From positions 434,001 to 498,000 of the forward strand of contig CBDDBR010000011.1 of assembly GCA_965225895.1 (NCBI GenBank): 64,000 nucleotides of DNA, given 5' to 3'. A program made the position numbers and the translations under genes. Below, one piece after another: positions 17,157 to 26,610 of the stretch. How positions within the stretch are numbered: the first letter of the stretch is position 1; the number at the start of each line of letters is the position of its first letter. Source of the DNA: Endobugula sp965225895. Lineage in GTDB: Bacteria; Pseudomonadota; Gammaproteobacteria; Pseudomonadales; Cellvibrionaceae. Under the pieces are notes generated by a model, which searched no databases, was not told where the DNA came from, and saw only the letters and a program-made list of their open reading frames with translations.

Positions 17157-17858
17157 ATGTTAGATGAATTATCGCGCAGCTTGGCGCCAAGTTGGCAGTA
17201 TTATTTGGGGGCGGAATTTGAACAGCCATACATGCAGCAGCTAGAGCGTTTTTTAGTGGCTGAGGCATCGGCAGATAAAGTCATATACCCTCATTCATGT
17301 GATATTTTTAAAGCGTTTGCTTTAACGGCCTTTAACGATGTGCGTGTCGTTATTTTGGGACAAGACCCCTATCATGGTGTTGGGCAAGCGCATGGTTTAT
17401 GTTTTTCTGTTCCTCAAAATGTGCGTTGTCCGCCTTCATTAATGAATGTGTTTAAAGAGATTCGTCAAGATTTTGGTCACCCAATACCTGCTCACGGTTG
17501 TTTAGAAACATGGGCGCAGCAGGGTGTTTTATTATTAAATGCTACATTAACGGTAGAGCAGGGAAAGGCAGGTTCTCACCAAGGTAAAGGTTGGGAAACC
17601 TTTACCGATAAAGCTATACAGTGCTTGAATACACATCGCGAAGGAATAGTTTTTTTACTGTGGGGGGCTTACGCCCAAAAAAAAGGGCGATTTATCGATA
17701 CAGAGAAGCATTGTGTATTAACGTCTCCGCATCCATCGCCGCTGTCAGCGTATCGTGGCTTTTTGGGTAACCAGCATTTTTCTAAAGCCAACCAATATCT
17801 TGTGTCGTGTGGTCATGCTGCCATTGATTGGCAGATTAACACAGGGTATTTATTGTAG
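17157..17858 (+). CDS. ung: Uracil-DNA glycosylase
   Basis: The 233-residue enzyme is a family-1 uracil-DNA glycosylase. Motif 1 GQDPYHG carries the catalytic Asp, and motif 2 HPSPLSAYRGF carries the catalytic His and the DNA-intercalating region. LLLNATLTVE and FLLWGAYAQKK are also conserved. It removes uracil from DNA at the start of base-excision repair. The gene follows the cyclophilin gene closely, and its end overlaps the convergent DUF4124 gene by nine bases. Confidence 0.97.
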   Translation: MLDELSRSLAPSWQYYLGAEFEQPYMQQLERFLVAEASADKVIYPHSCDIFKAFALTAFNDVRVVILGQDPYHGVGQAHGLCFSVPQNVRCPPSLMNVFKEIRQDFGHPIPAHGCLETWAQQGVLLLNATLTVEQGKAGSHQGKGWETFTDKAIQCLNTHREGIVFLLWGAYAQKKGRFIDTEKHCVLTSPHPSPLSAYRGFLGNQHFSKANQYLVSCGHAAIDWQINTGYLL

Positions 17859-18368
17859 GTTTTTATCAATGGTTGATGTTCTTTCATCCATTATCTTTTG
17901 AATGTTTTGTGCATCTTTCATGAGTGTTGATATTTTTTCGGGAGACAATGACGCCGGTATAGCCTCTTGAGTATTGGTTGTTGTGTTAATGACCGTTTCT
18001 TCTTTCTCTTCTTCAGGAGGGGTATATTTTTCACTGAGATCACTATTAAGATTCCCGCTCACGTGCATGGCTTCTGCCTGTTGTCCTTCGGGCGGTGTGT
18101 CTGAAAATTGCCATTGCCCGTTAGCATCTTTCCAGCGATATACGCCGCTTGCCGAGATGGCTTGCTGGCTTGTGGTATGAGTTGTATCGGTTGTAGCAGT
18201 GTTTTTTACTTTTTGAGTAATGGATTGAATGATGGTCGTTATGCCTTGAGTATCAGGTATAAAGTCATCAGTGCTTAACCATGGTGAACCATCAGGTTTT
18301 TTTAATACAAATAAGCCTGCGAGTCCTAGTATCAATATGAAACAAAAAAATTTAATCATAAGGTTCAT
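17850..18368 (-). CDS. DUF4124-domain membrane-anchored protein
   Basis: The 172-residue protein has an N-terminal membrane anchor (MIKFFCFILILGLAGLFVL) and a short DUF4124 motif in the middle (GVYRWKDANGQWQFSDTPP). A Glu/Thr-rich region and a C-terminal amphipathic helix follow. DUF4124 domains are small periplasmic modules of unknown function. The start at ATG 18368 has AGGA eight bases upstream; the ATG at 18377 lies directly against that site and is less likely. It follows ygfZ by about 35 bp on the same strand. Confidence 0.8.
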   Translation of the reverse strand: MNLMIKFFCFILILGLAGLFVLKKPDGSPWLSTDDFIPDTQGITTIIQSITQKVKNTATTDTTHTTSQQAISASGVYRWKDANGQWQFSDTPPEGQQAEAMHVSGNLNSDLSEKYTPPEEEKEETVINTTTNTQEAIPASLSPEKISTLMKDAQNIQKIMDERTSTIDKNLQ

Positions 18369-18402
18369 AGAGGTCATCCTTTTTTATTTTTATAAGGCGC
18401 TT

Positions 18403-19368
18403 TTATTGGTTAGCGATAGGCATGTGGTGTAACGGATATTGACCGTCAACATCAAGAGATATGTTATTTTCTGTCACTTGCTCAACGGCGGCTGAAATTA
18501 ATGCATAGAGCGACTGATTGTGTTTTGTGCTCATTATAATATCACCGCAACTTTGCGTTTTTTTGGAGCTATAAATAGGGTCGCTATCATTAACTGTATG
18601 CTCAGCGAGTGTTGTTAATGGTATTTCAACTAAAAATAATTCGCGCTTGAGTTTACCCAAGTAATGCATGCGTGCGACCACTTCTTGGCCGGTATAGCAG
18701 CCTTTGTGAAAGCTAATAGCGTGTTCTACTTGATGAAAGTTGATAGCATGAGGGGTAAATAGGCCGCTCGTTGCTTGGCGTATTTCAGCGATGCCTGCGT
18801 GAATGTTGAGTAGATCCCAATAGTGAGACTCCTCATTGATTCGCTGTGTTAATTCATTCTTTATTACGGCTTCTTGTTCTATAGTGAGCCATAATTCGTA
18901 ACGCTGAGGGCTAATGCATAATACAGTTCCCTTGCTGTTTTGAAGAGCGCGCCCCGATGCTTCAGGCAGGTGAGTCATATTTAACAATTGCTGTAGTATG
19001 CTGTTTGCTTTATCGCCATTAAAACCATAAAGGCGGTATTCTGCATTGGCATTGATGATTTCTGCTTTTGAAAAAACAATATATTTTTGTAAGGCAGCAG
19101 TGGCGGTCTCTATTATGTCGTTGGGTATTTGTAATGCGATAGTGTGCTCGTTAAGAGGTATCGCTCTAAAGCTAAAAACAACGCGGCCTTTGTGTGTGCA
19201 ATGGGCGCCGAGTGAGTGTGTTATATCGAACTGGTTCTCTGCAGCTTGGTAATTAAGTGTTTCAATATCACAGGTGACTTGACCTTGTAAAAATTTACGT
19301 GCGTCAGGCCCTTTGATGAGTAATAGGCTGTGCTTATTGATAGGGCAAACGGTGAATGCTTGAGTCAT
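18403..19368 (-). CDS. ygfZ: tRNA-modifying / Fe-S maintenance protein YgfZ
   Basis: This 321-residue GcvT-like folate-binding protein has the diagnostic YgfZ motif KGCYTGQEVVARMHYLGKLK, including the conserved Cys. The N-terminus has LLLIKGPDARKFLQGQVTCD. YgfZ uses folate and supports Fe-S enzymes such as MiaB and the respiratory complexes. The start at ATG 19368 (MTQAFTVCP) matches the family; an ATG twelve codons upstream is possible. It is divergent from sdhE-ygfX, a common gammaproteobacterial arrangement. Confidence 0.93.
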   Translation of the reverse strand: MTQAFTVCPINKHSLLLIKGPDARKFLQGQVTCDIETLNYQAAENQFDITHSLGAHCTHKGRVVFSFRAIPLNEHTIALQIPNDIIETATAALQKYIVFSKAEIINANAEYRLYGFNGDKANSILQQLLNMTHLPEASGRALQNSKGTVLCISPQRYELWLTIEQEAVIKNELTQRINEESHYWDLLNIHAGIAEIRQATSGLFTPHAINFHQVEHAISFHKGCYTGQEVVARMHYLGKLKRELFLVEIPLTTLAEHTVNDSDPIYSSKKTQSCGDIIMSTKHNQSLYALISAAVEQVTENNISLDVDGQYPLHHMPIANQ

Positions 19369-19587
19369 AGTGTTATTCAGTGAGTGATAAAATAAGTGTA
19401 TCAATCGTTCTGTTTTGATACGCGTTGAGATTTATGATTGATAGTGGTGTTTTAACGTGCGTATTTCAAGGGGTGTTTCTACGATGAAAAATTCAATACG
19501 TACGAATTGACCTTGGCTATTATAAACCGTAAGCTACAGGCGATTATATAATTGTTTTGTATTGATGATAAAAGGTTTGTGTGAAAA

Positions 19588-19839
19588 GTGATGGATAAAA
19601 ATCGTTTGTTTTGGGGTAGTCGCCGAGGAATGCTGGAATTAGACTTGGTGTTAATGCCTTTTATCGAAAATGTGTATCCAACACTGGATGAGGCCGATCA
19701 ATTACTATACCAACAATTATTAGAAGAAGAGGATCAGGACTTGTTTGCGTGGTTTATGCGTCGCTCAGATCCTGAAAATACGGATTTACTAAGGATAGTG
19801 ACCATCATTCGTGAAAATACAGGACTCCAACCCAGCTAG
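19588..19839 (+). CDS. sdhE: FAD assembly factor SdhE
   Basis: The 83-residue protein is a typical SdhE (YgfY/CptB), with the diagnostic RRGMLELD motif near residues 9-16 and LFAWFMRRSDP near the end. SdhE helps covalent flavinylation of the succinate dehydrogenase and fumarate reductase flavoproteins. It overlaps the downstream ygfX gene by 29 bases, so the two are coupled. The divergent ygfZ and convergent nadB (a flavoenzyme) complete a conserved neighbourhood. Confidence 0.95.
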   Translation: MMDKNRLFWGSRRGMLELDLVLMPFIENVYPTLDEADQLLYQQLLEEEDQDLFAWFMRRSDPENTDLLRIVTIIRENTGLQPS

Positions 19840-20254
19840 CGTTTCTTCTCCCTCCGCTAAACTGATTCGTTTATATCCCTCTAGCTATCATGTGTGGCTT
19901 ATGTCGCTTGTGCATGTATGTGTATTGCTGGCTATTGTGATTAGCGCTATTCCATGGTGGCTACAAAGTTTGCTTTTACCTTTGATTGTATTGAGTTATT
20001 GGTATTTTATTCGCCAATGGCAACAATATGATGTTTTGCGTTTGCAGTATTTGCATAAGCGTTGGTGCTTATACGCAGATAACACGCCTCAACCTAAGTA
20101 TCACATCGTGAATTGGTCTTTTTGGGCAAGGTGGCTGCTGGTGATAGAGGTAAGAGATGAGCAGGGTAAACGTCACCATTTACCCTTGTTTTGTGATTGT
20201 TGTACAGCGGACGAGTTTCGTTGGCTGCGGGTGATCATCAAATATTATTTGTGA
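19811..20254 (+). CDS. ygfX: YgfX/CptA family membrane protein
   Basis: The 147-residue protein starts at a GTG inside sdhE and has two closely spaced membrane helices (about residues 27-75), followed by a cytoplasmic domain with RWCLYADN. This matches the YgfX (CptA, DUF1434) family always found after sdhE. In E. coli it has been described as a membrane toxin acting on cytoskeletal proteins, with SdhE proposed as antitoxin; the flavin-assembly role of SdhE makes that interpretation debated. The 3' end overlaps nadB by ten bases. Confidence 0.85.
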   Translation: MKIQDSNPASVSSPSAKLIRLYPSSYHVWLMSLVHVCVLLAIVISAIPWWLQSLLLPLIVLSYWYFIRQWQQYDVLRLQYLHKRWCLYADNTPQPKYHIVNWSFWARWLLVIEVRDEQGKRHHLPLFCDCCTADEFRWLRVIIKYYL

Positions 20255-21867
20255 TCCACAATAATGTTTTGTGCGGCAAAATTTGTGGGTACGAGTATGG
20301 TGTCGCGTGTAATTTGGCTGACCTCTGGATAATCTAATGAATAATGCAGACCGCGGCTTTCTTTGCGTTCTAGTGCGGAGCGAATAATGAGTTGAGCCAC
20401 GGTGACTAGGTTGCGCAGTTCAACTAGGTCATTACCCACTTTATAATTTTTGTAATATTCGGCAATTTCTTTTTGTAGCATTTTAACGCGGTGTTCAGCG
20501 CGTTCTAGGCGTTTATGGGTGCGTACAATCCCTACGTAATCCCACATGAATCGACGTAATTCATCCCAGTTGTGAGAAATAACCACATCTTCATCGGAAT
20601 CGGTAACTTGTGAGGCATCCCAATGAGAAGGTGTTTTAGTGGGTTCAATGGTTTCTAATTGTTGCCGAATATGATTGGCCGCAGAGCGTGCGTAAACAAT
20701 GCATTCTAGCAATGAGTTGCTTGCCATACGATTGGCGCCATGTAAGCCAGTAAATGATGTTTCTCCAATCGCATATAGGTTTTCGAGATCCGTTAAGCCA
20801 TGTTGGTCAACCATTACGCCACCACAGGTATAGTGAGCAGCGGGAACAATAGGGATAGGTTCTTTTGTGATATCAATACCAAATTTAAGGCATTGCTTTT
20901 TCACATTGGGGAAGTGTTCATTAATAAAATCTTCTGGTTTATGGCTTATATCAAGATATAAATGATCACAACCTAAACGTTTCATTTCATGGTCAATTGC
21001 GCGTGCTACTACATCTCTGGGCGCTAACTCCTTACGTTCATCAAAGCGGTGCATAAAGCGTTCGCCATTAGGTAAAGTTAGGTGTGCACCTTCACCGCGT
21101 AGGGCTTCGGTAATAAGAAACGTTTTTGCTTTGGGGTGATACAGGCAGGTGGGGTGAAATTGATTGAACTCCATGTTGGCCACACGGCAACCTGCGCGCC
21201 ACGCCATCGCAATACCGTCACCGCTCGCACCGTCAGGATTACTGGTATAAAGATATACTTTACTTGCGCCACCTGTTGCTAAGATAACCACTTTGGCCTC
21301 AAAGGTGCATACGCTATCTTGGGTGCGGTTGTATATATATGCACCGCTACAGCGTAAACGAGGCTTGTGCGCATCGGCTTGGTGTATAAGGTCTACAGCA
21401 ATATGCTGCTCAAATATTTCAATATTATCACTTTGTCTGACTTGCTCAATAAGTGTGCTGTGTACGGCTTTGCCAGTAGCGTCGGCACTATGAATAATTC
21501 GTCGATGACTATGTCCGCCTTCTTTGGTGAGGTGAAAATCTTGATCATCGTGAGTACGCGTAAATTCTACTCCCTGATCGACAAGCCATTGAATAGCTGA
21601 TGCGCTATTTTCCACGGTAAAGCTAACAGCCGATTCATGGCATAAGCCAGCTCCCGCTTTTAAGGTATCGTTAATGTGTGCATTGGTGGAATCTTTGTCA
21701 TCTAATACCGCTGCAATACCGCCTTGGGCATACCATGTAGAGCCATCACGTAATCGGTCTTTACTAATAACAGCGACAGTAGCTACCGATGATAGATTTA
21801 AGGCTAGGGTTAAGCCAGCTGCACCGCTACCAATAACTAGCACATCGTGATGAAAATGGGTTTTCAT
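20245..21867 (-). CDS. nadB: L-aspartate oxidase
   Basis: The 540-residue flavoprotein has the N-terminal FAD dinucleotide-binding motif VLVIGSGAAGLTLALNL and the succinate-dehydrogenase-like elements STWYAQGGIAAVLDDKDS, EGGHSHRRIIH and PAAHYTCGGVMVDQHG. The C-terminal helical domain is also present. NadB oxidises L-aspartate to iminoaspartate in de novo NAD synthesis. As in E. coli and Pseudomonas it lies divergent from the rpoE operon. Length and motifs are standard. Confidence 0.96.
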   Translation of the reverse strand: MKTHFHHDVLVIGSGAAGLTLALNLSSVATVAVISKDRLRDGSTWYAQGGIAAVLDDKDSTNAHINDTLKAGAGLCHESAVSFTVENSASAIQWLVDQGVEFTRTHDDQDFHLTKEGGHSHRRIIHSADATGKAVHSTLIEQVRQSDNIEIFEQHIAVDLIHQADAHKPRLRCSGAYIYNRTQDSVCTFEAKVVILATGGASKVYLYTSNPDGASGDGIAMAWRAGCRVANMEFNQFHPTCLYHPKAKTFLITEALRGEGAHLTLPNGERFMHRFDERKELAPRDVVARAIDHEMKRLGCDHLYLDISHKPEDFINEHFPNVKKQCLKFGIDITKEPIPIVPAAHYTCGGVMVDQHGLTDLENLYAIGETSFTGLHGANRMASNSLLECIVYARSAANHIRQQLETIEPTKTPSHWDASQVTDSDEDVVISHNWDELRRFMWDYVGIVRTHKRLERAEHRVKMLQKEIAEYYKNYKVGNDLVELRNLVTVAQLIIRSALERKESRGLHYSLDYPEVSQITRDTILVPTNFAAQNIIVDHK

Positions 21868-21946
21868 GTATTAATTGCTCAACAAATCAGTGGAAAATAG
21901 ATTTTAACGATAAGAATACGTTATAGTTTGAGTATTATATCATTTT

Positions 21947-21974
21947 GGAACTTATTATTATTACTTCGGTCTGA
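21947..21974 (+). promoter_or_regulatory. Sigma-E (AlgU)-type autoregulatory promoter of rpoE
   Basis: GGAACTT (21947-21953) and TCTGA (21970-21974) are separated by 16 bp. They match the RpoE/AlgU consensus (GAACTT, 16-17 bp, TCTGA) and lie about 110 bp before the rpoE start codon. This indicates that the operon is driven by its own sigma factor, as in E. coli and Pseudomonas. Confidence 0.8.
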
Positions 21975-22081
21975 ATGCTCATAAAAAATATCGACCTATT
22001 TATAGGTTATACGAATAATAAATATCATAGTTACTAATAAGTACTTTAGGGGAATGTTTTGTATTTGGAGAAGAGTCAGTA

Positions 22082-22669
22082 ATGGAGCAATCGGCAAAAG
22101 ATGCAGACCAACTACTAGTCGAGCGCGTTCAACAAGGGGATAAGCGTGCATTTGACCTGTTGGTATTAAAATATCAGCATAAGATTATTGCTGTTGTTCA
22201 CCGTTATGTGCGTGATTCGGCAGATGTACATGATGTAGTGCAAGAAGCCTTTATTAAAGCGTATCGTGCGTTACCTAATTTTCGTGGTGATAGTGCGTTT
22301 TATACTTGGTTATATCGTATTGGGATCAATACAGCTAAAAATTATCTTATATCTAAAGGTCGACGTCCTCCCTCTTTTGATGTCGATATTGAGGATGCAG
22401 AGCACTATAGTGGTAATGATAATTTGCATGATGTGGATACACCAGAAAACAACTTGTTTCGTGATGAGTTGCAGACAGCGGTACAAAATATTATGCAAAA
22501 TTTACCTGAAGACTTACGTACAGCGATTACCCTACGTGAGCTAGATGGGCTGAGTTATGAAGAAATAGCCGATATTATGGAATGTCCTGTGGGAACTGTT
22601 CGCTCAAGAATATTCCGTGCGCGGGAAGCCATCGATAAAGTGGTCAAACCCATGATGGGTGATTTTTAA
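22082..22669 (+). CDS. rpoE: RNA polymerase sigma factor RpoE (AlgU)
   Basis: The 195-residue ECF sigma factor matches RpoE/AlgU in length and sequence. Region 2 contains DSADVHDVVQEAFIKAYRAL and region 4 contains GLSYEEIADIMECPVGTVRS. It directs transcription of envelope-stress genes and is held inactive by the product of the next gene, RseA/MucA. A sigma-E consensus promoter precedes it. The operon rpoE-rseA-rseB-rseC-mucD is complete here. Confidence 0.96.
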   Translation: MEQSAKDADQLLVERVQQGDKRAFDLLVLKYQHKIIAVVHRYVRDSADVHDVVQEAFIKAYRALPNFRGDSAFYTWLYRIGINTAKNYLISKGRRPPSFDVDIEDAEHYSGNDNLHDVDTPENNLFRDELQTAVQNIMQNLPEDLRTAITLRELDGLSYEEIADIMECPVGTVRSRIFRAREAIDKVVKPMMGDF

Positions 22670-22786
22670 TCAATTTATATTGGAGTATAAAAAAATATAT
22701 TTTTTATACAAAAAGTGCAAAAAAAATGAACTTTGTTAGTTCTTATTAGTCTCAATTATCGTACACAATAAATTATAGGTATGTTC

Positions 22787-23446
22787 ATGAGTGAAACACA
22801 CGTAAAACAACAGCTTGATGAGTCTCTTTCAGCATTAGTTGATGGCGAGATTTCAGAGCTTGAACTTCGTCGTTTGTTAAAAGCCAATGATGAAGAATAT
22901 GCAACATTACGTGAAAACTGGGCGGCTTACCATGTAGCTAGCTCAGCCTTAAATAATGATATTCCTGCTGTTCAATTACATGATTTGTCGGCTAGCATTA
23001 GCGCTGCTATAGATGCTGAACCAGCGCATACTAAAGTAGCGACATCTACACCGAAAAAGAGTATTTGGGCAGGTGTAGGTCGTTTTGCCGTAGCCGCTTC
23101 GGTTGCTGGTGCTGTTGTATTAGGTGTGCAATTTGCACCCAATGACCTTAATAGCCAAGTGGCTGAGGTTGATCCGTTACCTGTTCAACCCGCTCAGGTG
23201 CCTAGTAGCTTTGGTCATGGTATCCCTGTTGATACAACAGTTAATACAGTGAGTAATGAAAACTCTACTGTGGCTCCAACCGCAAAGAAAGAGACAATCA
23301 TTTTAAATGAAAGTACTCAGAAGCAATTGCAACAAGCAGAAGAGCAGGTGGGTCGCTTTATGTTAGAGCATGCGCAAAATGCTTCGCAGAATACCCAGCA
23401 AGGCGTATTACCTTATAAGCGTGTTCCTGAGTCATCTGAACAATAA
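22787..23446 (+). CDS. rseA: Sigma-E anti-sigma factor RseA/MucA
   Basis: The 219-residue protein has an N-terminal cytoplasmic sigma-binding domain (ESLSALVDGEISELELRRLL), a single membrane helix around residues 95-115 (RFAVAASVAGAVVLGVQFA) and a periplasmic tail. That is the RseA/MucA layout. Proteolysis of this anti-sigma factor releases RpoE. The start is placed at ATG 22787 because AGG lies at proper spacing before it; the ATG two codons earlier sits directly on that site. It is followed by rseB. Confidence 0.92.
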   Translation: MSETHVKQQLDESLSALVDGEISELELRRLLKANDEEYATLRENWAAYHVASSALNNDIPAVQLHDLSASISAAIDAEPAHTKVATSTPKKSIWAGVGRFAVAASVAGAVVLGVQFAPNDLNSQVAEVDPLPVQPAQVPSSFGHGIPVDTTVNTVSNENSTVAPTAKKETIILNESTQKQLQQAEEQVGRFMLEHAQNASQNTQQGVLPYKRVPESSEQ

Positions 23447-23568
23447 GTTGTATTATTTGGCGCTATTGCGTATATAAATGCGACGGTATTAGATTTTTTT
23501 GAATGAAAGTCGCGACGACAGCCTTGTTATTCTCTAGAATAGCAGGGCATTTTTCTTATTGGATCCCC

Positions 23569-24576
23569 ATGTTTACATTGTATCGTTTAGGTTCCTCTTT
23601 GTTATCGGCAGTGCCAATATGGTTATGCCTTGTGGCGCTGTGTTACTCCTCGACCTTACAATCTGCCCCAAGCCTTTCTGCGACAGATGATTTCAGCGCA
23701 GATGAAACCGAATTATTACAAAAGCCGTCTATTCAAAGTTTGTTAAATAATGTCGTTAATGCCAGCCGTTACTACAGTTATACGGGGTTATTAACCTATG
23801 AAGCAAATGGCTCTTTAAATACTCTAAGCTTGCACCAGCGTATTGATAATAGTGGTGAGCACAGTCGGGTATACCAAATACTAGAATTTCTTGATGGCGC
23901 AAGTCGCAGAGTTGTGAGAGAGCAGGGGTTGCAGACCTGTGACGTCGGTAAAACGCGGTGGGGTTTATGGCCTCGTTCTTTTAACGTTGATGAGTTGTTG
24001 CAATACTATCAAATAACGATTCAAGCACTTGAGAGGGTGGCAAATCGAACCTCATGGGTGGTTGATTTTGTCCCTAAAGATACATTACGTTATGGTTACC
24101 GTTTAAATATTGATCAGCAAACAGGGTTGCTGTTACGCTCTATTATTCTTGAAAAAACAACAATTGTTGAGCGAACACAGTTTGTATCAATGAATTTATA
24201 TGATGAAGATATGGAATCATCATTGATGGAGCAAGATACTATTTCATGGCGTGTACCAGAGGTGGAACCGTGTCATACCGAACAGTTTCAGAGCGCGTGG
24301 GCCGTGAGCTGGCTACCAGAAGGCTTTGCCAGTGTAGGTAATCGTGTCACAGCAAAAGGTGAGCAGGTACTGATGTTTAGCGATGGCTTGGTCTCTATTT
24401 CTGTATTTATCGGTTCTCAGCGATATGAAAATTTGCCTAAAATTACGGCGCGTCGTGGTGCAACCAGTGCGGTGATGTCGCCACTACTTTTTGATCGTTT
24501 AAAAACCGTGTCTGTGGTTGGTGAAGTGCCCATTGTAACCGCGAGGCGTATCGCCGTTTCGGTAAAGCCGCGGTAA
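23569..24576 (+). CDS. rseB: Sigma-E regulatory protein RseB/MucB
   Basis: The periplasmic protein has the two-domain RseB/MucB fold: an N-terminal lipoprotein-carrier-like domain (NASRYYSYTGLLTYEANGSL) and a C-terminal domain (AWAVSWLPEGFASVGNR, then VGEVPIVTARRIAVSVKP). It binds RseA/MucA in the periplasm and protects it from proteolysis. Choosing ATG 23569 gives 335 residues starting with a normal signal peptide (MFTLYRLGSSLLSAVPIWLC). An in-frame ATG at 23503 adds 22 residues and cannot be excluded. Two cysteines (QTCDVG, EPCHTE) may form a disulfide. Confidence 0.9.
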   Translation: MFTLYRLGSSLLSAVPIWLCLVALCYSSTLQSAPSLSATDDFSADETELLQKPSIQSLLNNVVNASRYYSYTGLLTYEANGSLNTLSLHQRIDNSGEHSRVYQILEFLDGASRRVVREQGLQTCDVGKTRWGLWPRSFNVDELLQYYQITIQALERVANRTSWVVDFVPKDTLRYGYRLNIDQQTGLLLRSIILEKTTIVERTQFVSMNLYDEDMESSLMEQDTISWRVPEVEPCHTEQFQSAWAVSWLPEGFASVGNRVTAKGEQVLMFSDGLVSISVFIGSQRYENLPKITARRGATSAVMSPLLFDRLKTVSVVGEVPIVTARRIAVSVKPR

Positions 24577-24606
24577 ACTTTTATTTAAAAAACATGTCTT
24601 AGAATT

Positions 24607-25098
24607 ATGTCTTTTACGATAGAAAATAATATGCTGACCGAGCAAGGGGTTGTGGTTGCTTTGGAGTCGGATGCGCTGTGGGTTGAAACTATACAGCAGT
24701 CAACCTGTGGTGCTTGCGCAGCGAGAAAAGGGTGTGGGCAAAAATTACTCTCCTCTATGGGTTCGAGTGCAACTCAGCTTCGTGTGCTTGTAGATCAAAA
24801 TGACAAGCATCATTACGCAGTAGGCGATTCTGTCACTATTGCTATTCCTGAAAATATCGTGGTTTTAGGGTCTTTGTTTGTTTATTTATTACCGTTGATA
24901 TTCACTATTATTTTTTCGGGTTTAGCCCATACCTTTTTTCACATAGAAGCAGTATCTGTATTGGCAGGTATTGCGGGTTTTGTTTTAGGCGGAATGGTGA
25001 TTCGTTACCATTCATATTTGTCAAAAAATGACCCCCATATGCAGCCAATATTAATCTCTGACTCATCCGTGGTTCGTATTAATACTGCCACATCGTAA
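24607..25098 (+). CDS. rseC: SoxR-reducing / RseC family protein
   Basis: The 163-residue membrane protein has the conserved RseC/MucC cysteine cluster near the N-terminus (STCGACAARKGCGQKLL). Two transmembrane helices follow (about 82-105 and 110-130) with a short tail. RseC is the fourth member of sigma-E operons and is also linked to reduction of SoxR by the Rsx complex. An alternative start at ATG 24631 would remove eight residues. Confidence 0.88.
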   Translation: MSFTIENNMLTEQGVVVALESDALWVETIQQSTCGACAARKGCGQKLLSSMGSSATQLRVLVDQNDKHHYAVGDSVTIAIPENIVVLGSLFVYLLPLIFTIIFSGLAHTFFHIEAVSVLAGIAGFVLGGMVIRYHSYLSKNDPHMQPILISDSSVVRINTATS

Positions 25099-25133
25099 TT
25101 TATACCATGAAATATATTAAAGAGGTCTTTTAT

Positions 25134-26549
25134 ATGACGCGAAAACCGTTGAGTGTTTCATTATTTAAAATCATGTTTATAGCGCTATCGTTGCTTTCTT
25201 TATCTGCTCAAGCGGCAACCAATGCGTTAAGCTCTTTACCTGATTTTACACAGTTAATTGAAGATCATGCCGCGGCAGTTGTAAAAATAGAAACAGTGAC
25301 GCGAGTGAATGCAGCCCAACAACCTCAGGTACAAATTCCCGATGATATGCCTGAAATTTTCCGTCAGTTTTTTGAGCGTAGGCAAGCGCCTCAACGTAAT
25401 AACAAAGGAATGGGATCGGGCTTTTTTATTTCCTCGGACGGTTATATTTTAACGAATAACCACGTTGTTGATGGCGCAACAGAAATCACAGTGCGTTTAA
25501 GTGATCGACGTGAATTTGAAGCGACTATCGTGGGTGTTGACCCGCAATCTGACTTGGCCTTATTGAAAGCAAAGGCCAAAGGTTTGCCTTTTTTAACCTT
25601 AGCTGATTCATCTAAAACGCGAGTGGGTGAGTGGGTGTTGGCCATTGGTTCTCCGTTTGGTTTAGATTACTCCGTTAGTGCAGGTATTGTGAGCGCTATT
25701 GGTCGTAGTATTCCCTCGTCAAATCAACAAAATTACGTGCCTTTTATTCAAACAGATGTAGCGATTAACCCAGGTAATTCAGGCGGGCCATTATTTAATT
25801 TAGATGGCGAGGTTGTTGGTATTAACTCACAGATTTACACTAATTCTGGTGGCTCTATAGGTTTATCGTTTGCGATTCCTGCAAATTTGGCGAAAAATGT
25901 TGTTGAGCAACTTAAAGAAAATGGCTCAGTAGATCGAGGCTGGTTAGGTGTTGTTATTCAAGATGTGGATAAGGAACTCGCTTTATCATTTGGGCTTAAA
26001 AAGCCGCAAGGTGCTCTTATTGCGCAATTAGACCCTAAAGGGCCAGGCAAAAAAAGTGGCTTAATGGTAAGTGATATTATTCTGTCGTTTAATGGTCAAG
26101 CTATCCAGCAATCATCTGATTTGCCACATATTGTAGGCCCAATTAAGCCAGGTACTCAGGTGCCAGCAACAGTAATGCGTAAAGGCAAAAAGAAAAGTCT
26201 TAAAATTACGATTGGTTCGCGCAAACACCCAGAGCGTGTGACATCTGCGTCACCAGAACAAGGCAAGGTTGAATCACGCTTAGGGGTGGTTGTGTTGGAT
26301 TTAAACGAAGAGCAGCGCGAGTTTGTGGGTGGCGATGGCGTAGTTATTATGGAAATCGACTCAGAAAGCCCAGCAGCTAAGGCGGGTTTACAAATCGGCG
26401 ATGTGCTCGTACAGCTAGGCTTTGAGGATATTGTGTCGATAGAGCAATTTCGCAAGGTTGAAAAGCGTTTGTCAGCCAATAAACCACTCCCTCTTAGAGT
26501 GATTCGTAAGGGATCCCCTCTGTTTAGAAGTATTGTATTAGCAAAATAA
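25134..26549 (+). CDS. mucD: Periplasmic serine protease MucD (DegP/HtrA family)
   Basis: The 471-residue Do-type protease has a signal peptide, a trypsin-like domain and two PDZ domains (about 285-375 and 390-470). The catalytic triad is His in LTNNHVVDG, Asp in DPQSDLALL and Ser in NPGNSGGPLF. It degrades or refolds damaged envelope proteins and restrains sigma-E activation. ATG 25134 is chosen because GAGG lies eight bases upstream and a signal peptide begins there; an ATG at 25107 adds nine residues. It closes the rpoE operon, as in Pseudomonas (algU-mucABCD). Confidence 0.94.
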   Translation: MTRKPLSVSLFKIMFIALSLLSLSAQAATNALSSLPDFTQLIEDHAAAVVKIETVTRVNAAQQPQVQIPDDMPEIFRQFFERRQAPQRNNKGMGSGFFISSDGYILTNNHVVDGATEITVRLSDRREFEATIVGVDPQSDLALLKAKAKGLPFLTLADSSKTRVGEWVLAIGSPFGLDYSVSAGIVSAIGRSIPSSNQQNYVPFIQTDVAINPGNSGGPLFNLDGEVVGINSQIYTNSGGSIGLSFAIPANLAKNVVEQLKENGSVDRGWLGVVIQDVDKELALSFGLKKPQGALIAQLDPKGPGKKSGLMVSDIILSFNGQAIQQSSDLPHIVGPIKPGTQVPATVMRKGKKKSLKITIGSRKHPERVTSASPEQGKVESRLGVVVLDLNEEQREFVGGDGVVIMEIDSESPAAKAGLQIGDVLVQLGFEDIVSIEQFRKVEKRLSANKPLPLRVIRKGSPLFRSIVLAK

Positions 26550-26610
26550 TACGACATTCTCGTATGAAGCGTTTGTATGAAATATTCATATGGAACGTTC
26601 ATATACTCCC

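Noticed and set aside
19811..20254. sdhE-ygfX as a toxin-antitoxin system
   Set aside because: The pair is conserved core synteny and SdhE has a well-supported flavinylation role; the TA reading is not adopted as the main call.
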